NCBI GenBank assembly: GCA_037952775.1
Contig: JBANAY010000003.1
Coordinates: 21,948,001 to 22,012,000, forward strand
Source: Clonostachys chloroleuca
Taxonomy: Eukaryota; Ascomycota; Sordariomycetes; Hypocreales; Bionectriaceae
Direction of reading: 5' to 3'
DNA length: 64,000 nucleotides
The notes under the pieces were generated by a model. The model ran no database searches. It had not been told where the DNA came from and saw nothing but the letters and a program-made list of their open reading frames with translations. How positions within the stretch are numbered: position 1 is the stretch's first letter; each line of letters starts with the position of its first letter. The translations under genes and the position numbers were made by a program. Of the stretch, positions 1 through 10,600 are shown piece by piece.

Positions 1-2439
1 GCAATGGGCTCAGAGTCTCCAGATAACGTGACGCTCTGGGGCGAGTTGACAGCAGCGATGGTAACCCGACCATCAAAGCCTTCCACATGATCAGCTACCT
101 CCTCTCTGCCTAGCCCAACAGCCAACATTGTTCCTTGTTTCTGATTGGTAGAAATAGCACAGCCACGGAGATATGCCGCTATGATAGCCTCAGCGGCAGT
201 GATACGGCCAGCGGCGTAGGCTGCTGCGATCTCCCCAGATGAATGGCCCGCTACAGCAGCTGGCATGACGTTCCATGATGCCAGAAGGTCGACAAGTCCA
301 ATCTGGACCGCAGTACAAACAGTCTGTGTAATGATAGGGATATTAATATCATGCTCCCTATATTCATGATCGAGAACAGCTTGCAGAGTCCAGGAGGGAG
401 GGTTGGGCAGTTGTTGAAGAATGTCATTCATATGAAGAATGGTTCTCTTGAAAACATGGTACTGGAAAAGATGGCGACCCATCCCATTCCACTGGGCGCC
501 CTGGCCTGTGAATATGAATGCTACATTCTGAGCATCCGTATTGGCCACGGAAACGAGCTCTTCAGACTTGAGGCCGGCAATCAGGTCGTCTTTATCAGCG
601 ATGCGGAAAGTTCGACGAGGGAATTTGGTTCTTCGGTTAGACAAGGTGAATGCTAAATCAGCCACCGAGCATTTGTTGACGTCAGATTGCGAAGCTTCAA
701 TGTTGAGTCTGAGAGACGTGTCGTGATGAGCTGAGAATGGCAGAATCAGGTACTGGCGTGTGTTAGAATCTGCTTTTTGGAGAAGAGGAACAGTGGCGTT
801 CGACTCCTGGCTGGCCCCTCTGTCATCTATATTCCGGACAACTGCATGTTTCTCCTGCTCGCTATGGTTGTACGACCGGTCACTTCCATGTCCGTTTGTC
901 TTATGATATCCATTGGACAGTCCTCTCAGCCCAACGTCGTTGCCTTTGAAAACACCTGGTTTGATATACCCGGGGAGAACATTCTCAACGTGGTCTAGGA
1001 TGCAGTGAGAATTGGCGCCTCCAAACCCGAAGTTGTTTATACCGGCTCTTCGTAGCCTTCCATGCGGCCAGGGGGTAGGTTCTGTCACGATCTTAATGGC
1101 ACCACCTCGAAGATCTATGTCAGGATTTAGGTTCGTCACTCCAATGGTTGGAGGAATGATGCCATTCTCCAGCGCCAAAACTACTTTCATAATACTGGCA
1201 ATGGCGCTGGCGGCCTCAGTATGGCCCAGATTGGGTTTATTCGACCCAATCAAGAGGGGGCTCTTCTGTCGTTCCGGCTTCAGAGCGGCTCCTAATCCAT
1301 TAATCTCGATCGGATCTCCTACTGAGGTTCCAGTCCCGTGACTTTCAATATATGTTGTGTCTTCTGTGAGAAGATCGCCGGCATTCTCGTATGCCTTACG
1401 AATGACAGCCTCTTGACCAGTCTCACTTGGTCGTGAGAGGCCTCCAGTCTTTCCATTGGCATTGATGGCTGTTCCGCGAATCACTGCTCTAATTGGTAGT
1501 TTTTCAGTAACAGCAATCGATAGCTTGGTTATATACAAGGCTGCGTAGCCTTCTCCTCTGCAGTAACCATCGGCAGAGGCGTCAAATGTATGGCAACACG
1601 AGGTCGAAGAGAGAACTCCTAAGTTCTGGAGACTGATATGGATATTTGGATCAAGAATACAATTGCAACCTGAAACAATTGCCGAGTCACAATCACCATT
1701 TCTGATTGCTGCGACGGCCATATGCAGGGCATACATCCCCGACGAGCAGGCTGTATCTAGAGTGACACTTGGAACTGTTAGTTGCTGTCGCTTTTGACAA
1801 TTATCTCCTAGCCGACGTACCTGGGGCCTTTCAAGTTGAAGGTATAGCTCACCCGGTTGCTAAGAATAGCAAAAGCGGTACCAGTACTGGTGTACGGCCG
1901 CACATACTCATCCCGCCCCTGAATGACGGCATGATCTGTCGAGAAGTTGCCAACGAAAACACCAGTCTGAGACCCGGAGAAGCTTTCCCAAGGCACTCCC
2001 GCATTCTCAAAGGCCTCGTACACGACCTCGAGAAGCTTTCTTTGTGAGGGGTCCATGGTCTCCACTTCAGCCGCAGGGATAGAGAAGAACCCGTAGTCAA
2101 ACAGACGAGGATCTTCGTTGAGCAGATGGGCCCCCTTGGTCGAAAACGTGCCTGGTCGGTTCTCTTTTCGGCTGTAGAATCCTTCGAGGCCAAACCGATG
2201 GTCGCCGAAGTCTTTGTATGAGGACCTCCGGTTGTTGAGAAGCTCCCATAGCTTGTGGCTGTCACTTACATCTCCAGACCAGCGACATCCTGCTCTAGTA
2301 GTCAGCGCGGATACAGACTCGATGGACTAAAATGGTAAGCTCGTAGGTGGAACAGAGACATACCCATCCCGACAATGGCCACCAGCTCTCCAGAACTCCT
2401 CGCCGCTGTACAGGCGTCTCCGTTACGCAATCCGTCCAT
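1..2439 (-). CDS. Polyketide synthase, N-terminal KS-AT part (partial, cut by left edge)
   Basis: Type I iterative PKS; about 770 N-terminal residues are visible and the gene continues beyond base 1. Exons fitting phase are 2439-2364, 2289-1821 and 1767-1, with introns 2290-2363 and 1768-1820 (the second has a CTAAC branch site and ends TTCCAAG). The start is the ATG at 2439, shortly before the VAIVGMGCRWSGD motif of a ketosynthase. The KS has its nucleophile in DTACSSG (about Cys189), HGTGT, NLGHTEAA and the end motif FGFGGANSHC, so it looks active. After a linker the acyltransferase shows GQGAQWNGMG and GHSSGE (Ser about 686). DH, MT, ER, KR and ACP would lie outside the window, so 'highly reducing' is inferred from KS style and context. 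It probably supplies the acyl chain for the NRPS in this cluster. Confidence 0.93.
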
Positions 2440-3672
2440 TGGTCAAGTGTTGGGTTTGTGTAGAGAGAATGGCTAAGTAGGTGGACATAAACGGTATATC
2501 TTTGTCAAAAATGTCGCCAGGTATGCAGGTGCTAACGTGGTGGGACTGGCAGTGTGGTGGCTGGCGTGGACAGATCGACTTCTCTACGCCATACCTGACC
2601 GGGGCTCTCTGATAACGGCCCTCGGAGTTCTAATACTTGGCGATCTTGAGTAAACATCAGGCATTGCCGGCTGATTCCCTGTATCTCAGGAATCTGTGGG
2701 TTATGTCCCTTTACCTAACCTAAGCCGAGAACGTACGCATCACACCATTAAGACCTCGTCCACTTTTGGCTGCATCTTGATATGTCATTACAGGGCCTGA
2801 ACTCCACTAGTCTGGAAGATGGAATGAATGCGTGCCAGCCAACGAATCGGCGCCACATGCTACGAGAGCAAGGGAGCTTGGTCTTTTCGAACAGGGTTGT
2901 AGTTAGAGCGATTGGCCAGATAATTGGGGGATCTTGGACGATGCCAGATTCTTGTGATCGGTGGTTTGACTGATTCAGGAAACTACCATGGAGGATCTTG
3001 GCTAGCATCACTAGGCGTATCTTGGCGACGCGAGCGTGGCAATGCCGAGGCTGACGCAGCGCTTGAGGGGAATGTGGTGGGTGTCAAAGTAACATGGCAG
3101 GATCAGGATGATCTTTGGTGTGTCGTATGCATTCCCACTCCTGCATAAATGTAACGTGAAAGGTTACTCCACATCGGGCTTACTCAGGGTTGGTTCCATA
3201 GTTGCGCAAGATATCGCCCTGTTTAGCGAAGCATGGAAGGAATCAGGCTGATCTTTGGTTGTGCCGTGTTTACATTCACCCATGCATAAATATATGGTAC
3301 CTAACAGAACGCGAGAGCGATGAAGTCAGTGGGGGCCAAATTAAAAAACAGAGTCAAATCCATTCCCGAGAGTATATTATGCCATTATATGGTTGGATTT
3401 GTTGGCGTATCAGTGATTTGTCTTCTTCCAAAGGATTGAGCGGTCAAGCCCGGATGAATGTCACAGTGAGTCACTCTTGCAAATACGTTACCGGCCGATG
3501 TCTCGCCTGTGAAACTTGAAAGTTTCATGCCTACTCCTGCTCTAAATGCTATGCGTGAGAACCGTGACCTATCCGTACAACTCGTTAAATACATATTACT
3601 AGCAATAGTGTATATACATGACGCTCTGATTAGTCCCGCTGGCTATGTATCCAGGCAGAGGTGTTTTCCCAC
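2440..3672. promoter_or_regulatory. Intergenic region upstream of the PKS, with a degraded repeat
   Basis: About 1.2 kb between the PKS start (transcribed leftward) and the stop codon of the leftward rhodopsin-domain gene. It must hold the PKS promoter. No convincing coding sequence is seen; short open frames here have no recognisable motif. It contains two imperfect direct copies of a stretch of about 66 bp (see the repeat entry). Confidence 0.6.
3091..3297. repeat. Imperfect direct repeat, about 66-bp unit, 139-bp period
   Basis: Copies at about 3091-3156 and 3230-3297 share the core words GATCTTTGG and TGCATAAAT and similar flanks, with scattered substitutions. A third shorter match (ACTCCTGC...TAAAT) lies near 3527-3550. 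No coding capacity or terminal inverted repeat is visible. This could be a worn tandem duplication or the remnant of a mobile element. Confidence 0.55.
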
Positions 3673-5080
3673 TCATGGGCCTTGGCCTAACCGCGTTTGG
3701 CTGGAAATATCGCCAAGATGTACCCCAATTTCATCAATCCTGGTGTACTTGCGGCCGGTCCCGGGTGTGGAGGAGGCCTCGGGATTGGACCATGAGTAAC
3801 CTTGGTTGTTCGCTGAAGCCTTGGAGGGCGTCGTTCCTCCCTTTTGATTCCACTTGAGCGCCCTGGGCACCGAGGGTGCGCAGTAGATGATGATGGCGCA
3901 GGTCATCTCGGCGATGCACCACAAGGACATTGGGGGGATCGCGTAGCTGACGTCTGAGCTTTTGAAGAAAACAATCGAATACGCAAGCCTGCAGATTCCT
4001 GCTATGCATCCACTTGAGCAACATATGTTAGCCGGGGCTCATTAAATAAGCGGGAGAGTAATTGCGATCGGCGCGGAGGGACTCTTACAGAATACCAATA
4101 AGAAAGATGAGCGACACTCCAATCTTCTTTGCTTTCTTCATCTTCAATCTCCAAATAATCCTCTGCGGAATCACGAGAATAACCAGATCAAGCACGACAT
4201 TGATGGCCGCGCCAGCCACGATCGTCGTGCTCGAATTGAAGTGCGTTACACCTGGGACGGTAAAGTTGAAATCTACAAATCACCAGTCAGCAAGATGATC
4301 GATTGCCCCGGCTCTTGCAGGCCAGGGAGCTTGCAGGATCTTACTTCTGCGATATGGCCTGGCGGACACGTTCAATAAGATGATGGCAATAATGTAGAAC
4401 GTGAGGTTCACCGCGATGGCCATCCACGACGTGTAGACGAAGCCGTTGCGCGTGCCCCTAGGGACAAAAATCTGGATCCATTCTACCAGAATAACCGTCT
4501 TCATTGCGGCCATTACGATGCTGTAGAAGTGAGACGCGATATGAACAATCTTTTCAATGTTAGCTCGGCAAGATGCATGATTTGAGAGAGAGAAGCGCAC
4601 CAGCAGCAGATCTAGGAATGTCCTAACAGACATGTCCCATTGGTGAACGAAGTAGCCTTGGGTGACAATGAGCCAGTAGGTCACAATGATGTACCCAACG
4701 AAAAATAGCTATTGTAAATTGTCAGTTGAGTCTGCCGACCTCGAGGATCGAGATGGGAACAAGAAGGGCATACATAAGCCAGCAGTGCGACGTCTGTTCA
4801 ACGAGTCAGTCACCAATGCCCCCCGATCGCTCAAGTGCCACTCACAATCTGTCCATTTTGCCTGTTTCTTCCTTGCAATACAAGTAAATGCATGCAAGGC
4901 AGCGAACCCAGTCGATAGAATAAAAAGAAGCGTCGTTACGGCGTGAGTGAGCGCATTCTGATTAGGCGGATGCTCCAGGTTGGGGATGATGCCCTCGGGC
5001 GGTGCCAACGCTGGGCCATTGAAAAAGGCCTCCTGCTGTTCCAGCGGGAGAAGATGGACTTGGTCGGGGGAAAATGCCAT
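3673..5080 (-). CDS. Fungal rhodopsin-domain (SAT4-like) integral membrane protein
   Basis: Predicted 363-residue multi-pass membrane protein of the fungal rhodopsin-domain family; members are often found in or near metabolite clusters but rarely have a known function. Six exons keep phase: 5080-4846, 4793-4774 (only 20 nt), 4708-4601, 4549-4345, 4272-4089 and 4012-3673. The N-terminus has the family's PALAPPEGIIPN and NPPNQN-like stretch (here HPPNQNA) before the first membrane helix. DYVALLAY plus LFFVGYIIV form the second helix, followed by VHQWD, VHIASHFY, EWIQIFVPRGTRNGF and, near the end, YAIPPMSLWCIAEM. The cytoplasmic tail is Ser/Gly-rich. The start at 5080 is the first ATG before the conserved N-terminus; an ATG at 5128 would add 16 residues. 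The role in the cluster (sensing or transport-related) is unknown. Confidence 0.85.
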
Positions 5081-5747
5081 GTTCAATTCCTGGGAGATAG
5101 ATGTCCGTCCACCTTGCACCAGCTTCAATGTCGAGGCAATTGGAAGAGGTGAGGATTGTCACGACGACTTGTTCATGGATTTTCGACTACCTGATAACCA
5201 GCCTTCCTATTTGTTCCTTCCTTCGCACTCCATCTCGCATTCTAATACAGACACTGCCGGGCCAATGTCACATTCCCGATGGGTCTGGCGGCTCGCCACA
5301 GCCATCTAGCCAGAATCCTTTCGGCGTTCTGTCATCTTATGTACCTATTTAGACCGTCCAATGGCAGCCTCCAGCCAACCGCAGGGAGGGTTGCATCTGA
5401 CACCGCCTGTGGTGTGGAGCGGATGGATGAATGGATGCAGGCTGATGGGTGCCGCACCGTATCACCGCGTCGCGTATAGCACAGTGTCACTCTGGGTGCC
5501 GCACACGCATTAATTTCCCCATGCATATGCATCAGCGTCGATATGGCATGACCACTGCTGAGCGTGTTGGTCGCCCTCTGGTGCTGTCTTGGTTTCATAA
5601 GTCGGCGCGGCCGCTGCCACAACCTTCTCCTTTGGACGTTTGCTTTAGATGGACGGTTATCCCACGAAACAATTTTGATACCGGCAAAGCACTACCGAAA
5701 ACCACAGTATCTCGTTTATCACGTAATATACTGATCCCCCCGTCCCA
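5081..5747. promoter_or_regulatory. Divergent promoter region, rhodopsin-domain gene / GMC oxidoreductase
   Basis: 667 bp between two divergently transcribed genes. It must carry both promoters. I see no gene and no strong repeated operator in it. Confidence 0.6.
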
Positions 5748-8195
5748 ATGGCGTCTTCCGTGGCTAGCTCAGGCTCCGCATCATCATTCAATGACACGCA
5801 CTGGGATGTCCTGTTCAGGCTTCTGGATGCCGTCGTTCCGCCCGTCGTCGTTGTTGCGGCAGACTCACTAGACAGTCATTCGAGTGCCATAACCATCTCG
5901 GAAGCAGAGTTTGCCAAGCTGTACAGTGATTTGCAGTCGGATGTGAAAGCCCCCCCAGCGTCGAGGCATTTCGGGAATATCTCGCTGCCAGGGCCTCGCA
6001 GAATGGTGATTTCGTCAAGACTGTCAAGGACATGATTGATGGGCTGTCTCCGAGTGTGTGTGGCCAATTGCGCTTCATACTTGGGGCTATGGGGTTAGCC
6101 AAGCTACTCCCACTGAATGAGAAACAACGAAACGTGGAAAAGGCTGACCTGAGAGTCATCTAGATCGCGACTCGGAGGTTTAATTTCCACCGGTTATTTT
6201 GTTCCGTTTGACAAGCAGCCGGCCCACACTCGTGAAGCCATCTTGCACTCATGGACCACCTCCTGGTTTTCCTTGTGGCCGATGCTGGCAAGAACATTCC
6301 TCATCATGGCCAAGGCCTGTTGGGCTCGTTCGACTCCTCTGTTGGAGGAATTGACACATTATCAGAGTGCCGTTCAAAGCCCGAAAGTCCAAACAGGTTC
6401 CCCTCACAACTTTAATTTCATGCAATTCAATGCATCCGAGCCTACCGTGGTAGAGACCGACGTTGTCATTGTTGGATCAGGATGTGGTGGGGGTGTATGC
6501 GCCAAAACACTGGCCGAAGCCGGACATCGAGTTCTCGTCGTTGACCGCGGATATTACTTCCAGCCTGAGAGTCTCCCAATGAAAGCGGCTCTTGTAGATC
6601 AAGTGTTGCAGGCAGGCGGTGGATTAACTACAGTAGATGGATCTACCATGGTTATTGCTGGCAGCTCATGGGGAGGTGGCGGGTCTATCAACTGGTCGGT
6701 CAGTCTCCAAACACCAGATGAGATCCGGCAAGAATGGGCGAGGGATGGTCTTCCCATCTTCACCAGCACAGAGTATCAAGAATCTCTGGATAGAGTGTGT
6801 GCTGTGATGGGAGTCAACGACAAGCACAATAATTTCAATTTTGCCAACAAGCTAATCAAAGAAGGCGCAGAAAGTCTTGGGTGGAGATTCAAAGTCTGTC
6901 CCCAGAACACAGCTGACCATGCAGAACATTCTTGTGGTGCCAGTTGCGGCATGGGCTGTCGAGAAGGGAAGAAGCAGGGCCCAGCCGTGTCTTGGCTGCC
7001 CCTTGCTGCAAAATCAGGCGCGAGATTTATCGAAGGCTTTGACGTCTCAAAGATCACCTTTGATGACAGCAATGGCCTCAAGAAAGCTACCGGGATAGAG
7101 GGGACTTGGACCTCTCGCGACGCTTCGGGCACTCCATTTTCAAGGGAGGGGCGAACTAAGAAATCTATACAAATCAAGGCGAAGAGAGTTATTGTAGCGG
7201 GAGGCGCGGTCAACTCCCCGGTACTACTTCAAAAGAGTGGATTGAAGGTTTGTTATTTTGATTATACCCCCTCTCTTGACAAGAAAGATTGCTGATATAC
7301 CTATCTGATCTAACAGAATCCGAACATCGGGAAGCACCTTAAACTACATCCATGCGCATGCTTCACGGCTGCATTTAAAGAAGAGGTCAAGCCGTGGGAA
7401 GGTAGGTTTAACGGAGAGAAAGTAATGGCATGGAATTTTACTTACCTAATTCTTCAGGTCCGATTGCCACCGTGGTCCTCACAGAATTCGATAATGAGGA
7501 CAAAAAGGGATATGGCCCTAGGGTCTACAGTACAGCAATGCATGTACGTGTATATGGAAAGGAGACGAAATTTTCAATATTATCATCCGCTAACCAAAAG
7601 AAACTAGACATTGGTAGGCATGCTTCAGCTCCCATGGAAAAATGGCACACAATACAAGGTGGATGCATTGAAATATCCACATCTCGTTGGATATGTCGCC
7701 ATCACTCGAGACTATAGCTCTGGAAGCATCACGCCAGAGCCCACAGACGGGAGCCCAGTCATCAACTATACACCATCACCTGCCGATTGCAAGCACATTC
7801 TTATAGGGCTCATCGCTACCGCTAAACTGTGCTATCTGAGAGGGGCAATCGAGTTGGCTCCAGATGTAGCTGGGGTCGCGCCATTCAGAAGTCAAACACC
7901 GGCTGCAGAACGGAGCCTATCGGATACCAAGTTTGTTCAATGGCTGAAGCAGCTTGAGACTACAGGAGTCCATCCAAGAGATTCTATGTTCCAGTCCGCT
8001 CACCAGATGGGTTCATGCCGCATGGGTGCAACAGCTGAAGCAGGAGTCGTAGACCAGACTGGAAAGGCTTGGGAGGCTGAGAATCTGTATCTGGCAGATA
8101 CGAGCATCTTCCCTTCAGCTGGCGGTGTCAATCCAATGATCACGACCATGGCAATTGCGGACCGCGTCGCTCACAGCGTGGCCGCTGGCTTGTAG
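5748..8195 (+). CDS. GMC-family FAD oxidoreductase, fatty-alcohol-oxidase type (single-base frameshift near N-terminus)
   Basis: Expected length about 729 residues. Exons: 5748-6093, 6164-7247, 7317-7401, 7458-7543 and 7608-8195. The N-terminal helical part (THWDVLFRLLDAVVPP, later STGYFVPF) resembles long-chain fatty-alcohol oxidases. The FAD-binding motif is VVIVGSGCGGGVCAKTLAEA, then SSWGGGGSINWS and VIVAGGAVNSPVLL. The C-terminus has HQMGSCRMG and GGVNPMITTMAIA, the GMC signature with the catalytic His region. In exon 1 the frame breaks at a run of seven C (5950-5956): the upstream frame reads KAPP and the downstream frame resumes VEAFREYLAARA one base off. Without this the gene is intact, so the break may be a sequencing error. 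It probably oxidises an alcohol on a lipid or acyl intermediate of the cluster product; the substrate is not shown. Confidence 0.85.
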
Positions 8196-8888
8196 ACATA
8201 GTGTAGATAACTACGGAATCACCCAATTGGGCCACCTTCCTAATTAATGTTCTCACACCCATCAACAATAGGTTCGAAAACTATCGCTTCTCCTTCCCAA
8301 TTGCTACTTGCCCTAGCGGTCGTTATTTTAATCTTCGGGGCTAGCCGGCCATCGGAAACAGACCCCAGCTTCACCCCGCCTGGTGATGCTTCAGCTGTCA
8401 CACCCTGTCGATGCTTCAGCTGGACACAGCCTCGTTCTCTCGCACTGTCTTGAAAGGTGGGTCTGGGAAATGCCGAGACGGCCCTTTTATTTGTGCGTAC
8501 ATCGATGACATGTGAGGGGGGACCAGATCCTACAACCCCGCAGGTCTTACAGGGTGTCACTTTCAGGGGCTCCGTATATTTGCCAAGCGCGTAGAGGTGC
8601 GAGATTCGCATGATTCTGCCACTTTGGGTATTAATCTCTGGTGGGGGCTTCCTCTTGCGCTACGTAAGTGCTTAGAATGCATGAAGCTGACATATTTGGG
8701 GCTGCCCAAGAGAGAGCCAACAGTTTCCCCTTCAGGCCCGAAGGGTGTGGAGAGAGTGATATACAGGCAACAAATATCCGAGACTTCCATGAAATAATAC
8801 AGATCAGAAAGCCTGCCTAATTGAGGAAATAAACCTAACCTCCACGGAAAAGACCGGTCTCTTCTGATTTCTTCATCTCATCGTCACC
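8196..8888. promoter_or_regulatory. Intergenic region upstream of the O-methyltransferase
   Basis: 693 bp between two same-strand genes: terminator of the oxidase and promoter of the methyltransferase. No gene seen. It contains CCGGCCATCGG at 8345-8355, close to CCGGCATCGG at 40070-40079 in the regulator's promoter, a possible but weak shared site. Confidence 0.5.
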
Positions 8889-10329
8889 ATGAGTGCAACC
8901 ACTGCTCAGAATGATAGCCAAGTAAGCTTGCTGGATCTTGCTTCCAATATTATGAAGCAGACAGCAAAGATCACAGCCTACCTCGAAGCGAACAATCTAC
9001 CTGAGCCTACCTTTGACCAGGATGCTCCCGCTCCTCCAGCGACTTCTGAGTATCGAACGATACACAGAAGCCTTGTAGCATCGCTTGATGAGCTCCGTCG
9101 CCTGACAGACGGGCCTTACCCAACACTGCGGTCTTTTATATGCCAAGGAAATGATCTAGCCGCTTTCCACATCGCCTTCGAATTTGAGTTCTTCAACATC
9201 GTTCCTCTGGACTCCGGCATGGAGCTGACTGAGCTTGCCGAAAAGGCAGGCCTTGATGTCGATCGCACAGGGCGCGTTATGCGCATGCTGGCCACACATC
9301 ATGTGTTCAAGGAACCAAGGCCAGGCTACTTTGTTCACACCTCGCTCTCCTCCCTCTACCAGAGGAGTCCAGACTCCTATGCTGCTGGTCACTATAGGTA
9401 AGCACACTCTCTTGTGTATAAAGCAACCAGTCTTCGTATTCCCGCTAATAATCCGTCGTAAGCGTGGACGAAATGCTGAAAGCAGCAACGGGCGCCGCGG
9501 CTGCGCTCAAGGCTGCGCCGTTTGAGTCTGATAGTGAGCACTGTGGCTTCAACACTGCAAACGGCTTGCCCATGTTTCAGTTCTACGCCAAGAATCCTGG
9601 GCATGCAAAGAGATTCGCCAAGGCCATGGCCGGTGCTACATCAGTGGACCGCCAGATTTCCGAGTTGCGCGACTCATATGATTGGAATACTCTGAAAGGA
9701 ACTGTCGTTGATGTCGGCGGTGGCAGCGGACATGTTTCGGTTTCTCTGGCCCAAGTAAGTCAGCCCTATCCATCTAAATCTTGGCTGTCTAAGAAAAAGC
9801 CTGAGTGAGTCATGAGAAGCATTGAAATCTAATGGGTAAAAAGAATTTTCCGCACTTGAATTTCGTGGTCCAAGACAACTCCCAGGATATGCTCGACGCG
9901 GCCAAACACGTTCCCACCAGCCCCGATGTGGCTGAACGAATCTCCTATATGAAGCATGATTTCTTCGAGGCTCAGCCTGTGAAGAATGCGGCAGCATTTT
10001 TCATGCGCCAGTGCACCCACAACTGGTGCGACCGAGATGTCGTTCGTATTTTCAAGGGAATCGTTCCAGGTCTTGAGGCGTCTGGTCCCGGTGTCCCTTT
10101 TCTGATAAATGACACCATCATCCCGGAGCCGGGGTCTATCCCTCTTCATGAAGAGCGAGCGCTTAGGCAGATGGATCTGCTTATGATGATTGGACTCGGT
10201 GCAAAGCAAAGAACCAGGGCTGAATTCGCCGCGCTATTGAAAGAGGCTGACCAAAGATACGAGATTGTCAATGCATATGCAGAAGGCAGCAGTATGGGAT
10301 TACTCGAGGTACAGCTCAAAGCTAATTAG
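8889..10329 (+). CDS. SAM-dependent O-methyltransferase (fungal secondary-metabolism type)
   Basis: Predicted 428 residues from exons 8889-9397, 9463-9754 and 9844-10329, all in phase. The N-terminal half is the helical dimerisation/winged-helix part (FEFEFFNIVPLDSGMELTE...). The SAM-binding motif I is VVDVGGGSGHVSVSLAQ, directly before the second intron, followed by LNFVVQD (motif II) and MKHDFFEAQP (motif III). FMRQCTHNWCD carries the His expected at the catalytic base position of plant-type and fungal O-methyltransferases, and FLINDTIIPEPG and ALRQMDLLMMIGL follow. It lies tail to tail with the NRPS, with only 271 bp between the two stops. It probably methylates a hydroxyl or carboxyl of the cluster product; the substrate is unknown. 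Confidence 0.92.
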
Positions 10330-10600
10330 TTCTCTGAACACTTTGCTGTGAGATTGATTCTTAGCATTCAATCTAAACATAGAGAAAAGTCGTGTCTTAT
10401 AAGTTAGATAGATCAACATAAGAAACAAGACAAGATAATTCTCACTCCAAACCAGTATTCAATTAGTCAAATAAGTAAAGAGTACATGCAATTCCCCTTC
10501 TCATTCTCTCCGCCTCTTCCTTTTGTATTACCGCAGCCCTACGACATTGATGTCCTAGCAATCAAGCACGTTATGATTAGATTGTCTTTATGACACACAG
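10330..10600. terminator. Convergent 3' region between O-methyltransferase and NRPS
   Basis: 271 bp between two converging stop codons; AT-rich, with AATAAG and ATAAG-like words on both strands that could serve in polyadenylation. No gene seen. Confidence 0.45.

Noticed and set aside
1849..2265. 138-codon minus-strand frame over the PKS start
   Set aside because: It is out of frame with the KS motifs, which are all in the neighbouring frame.
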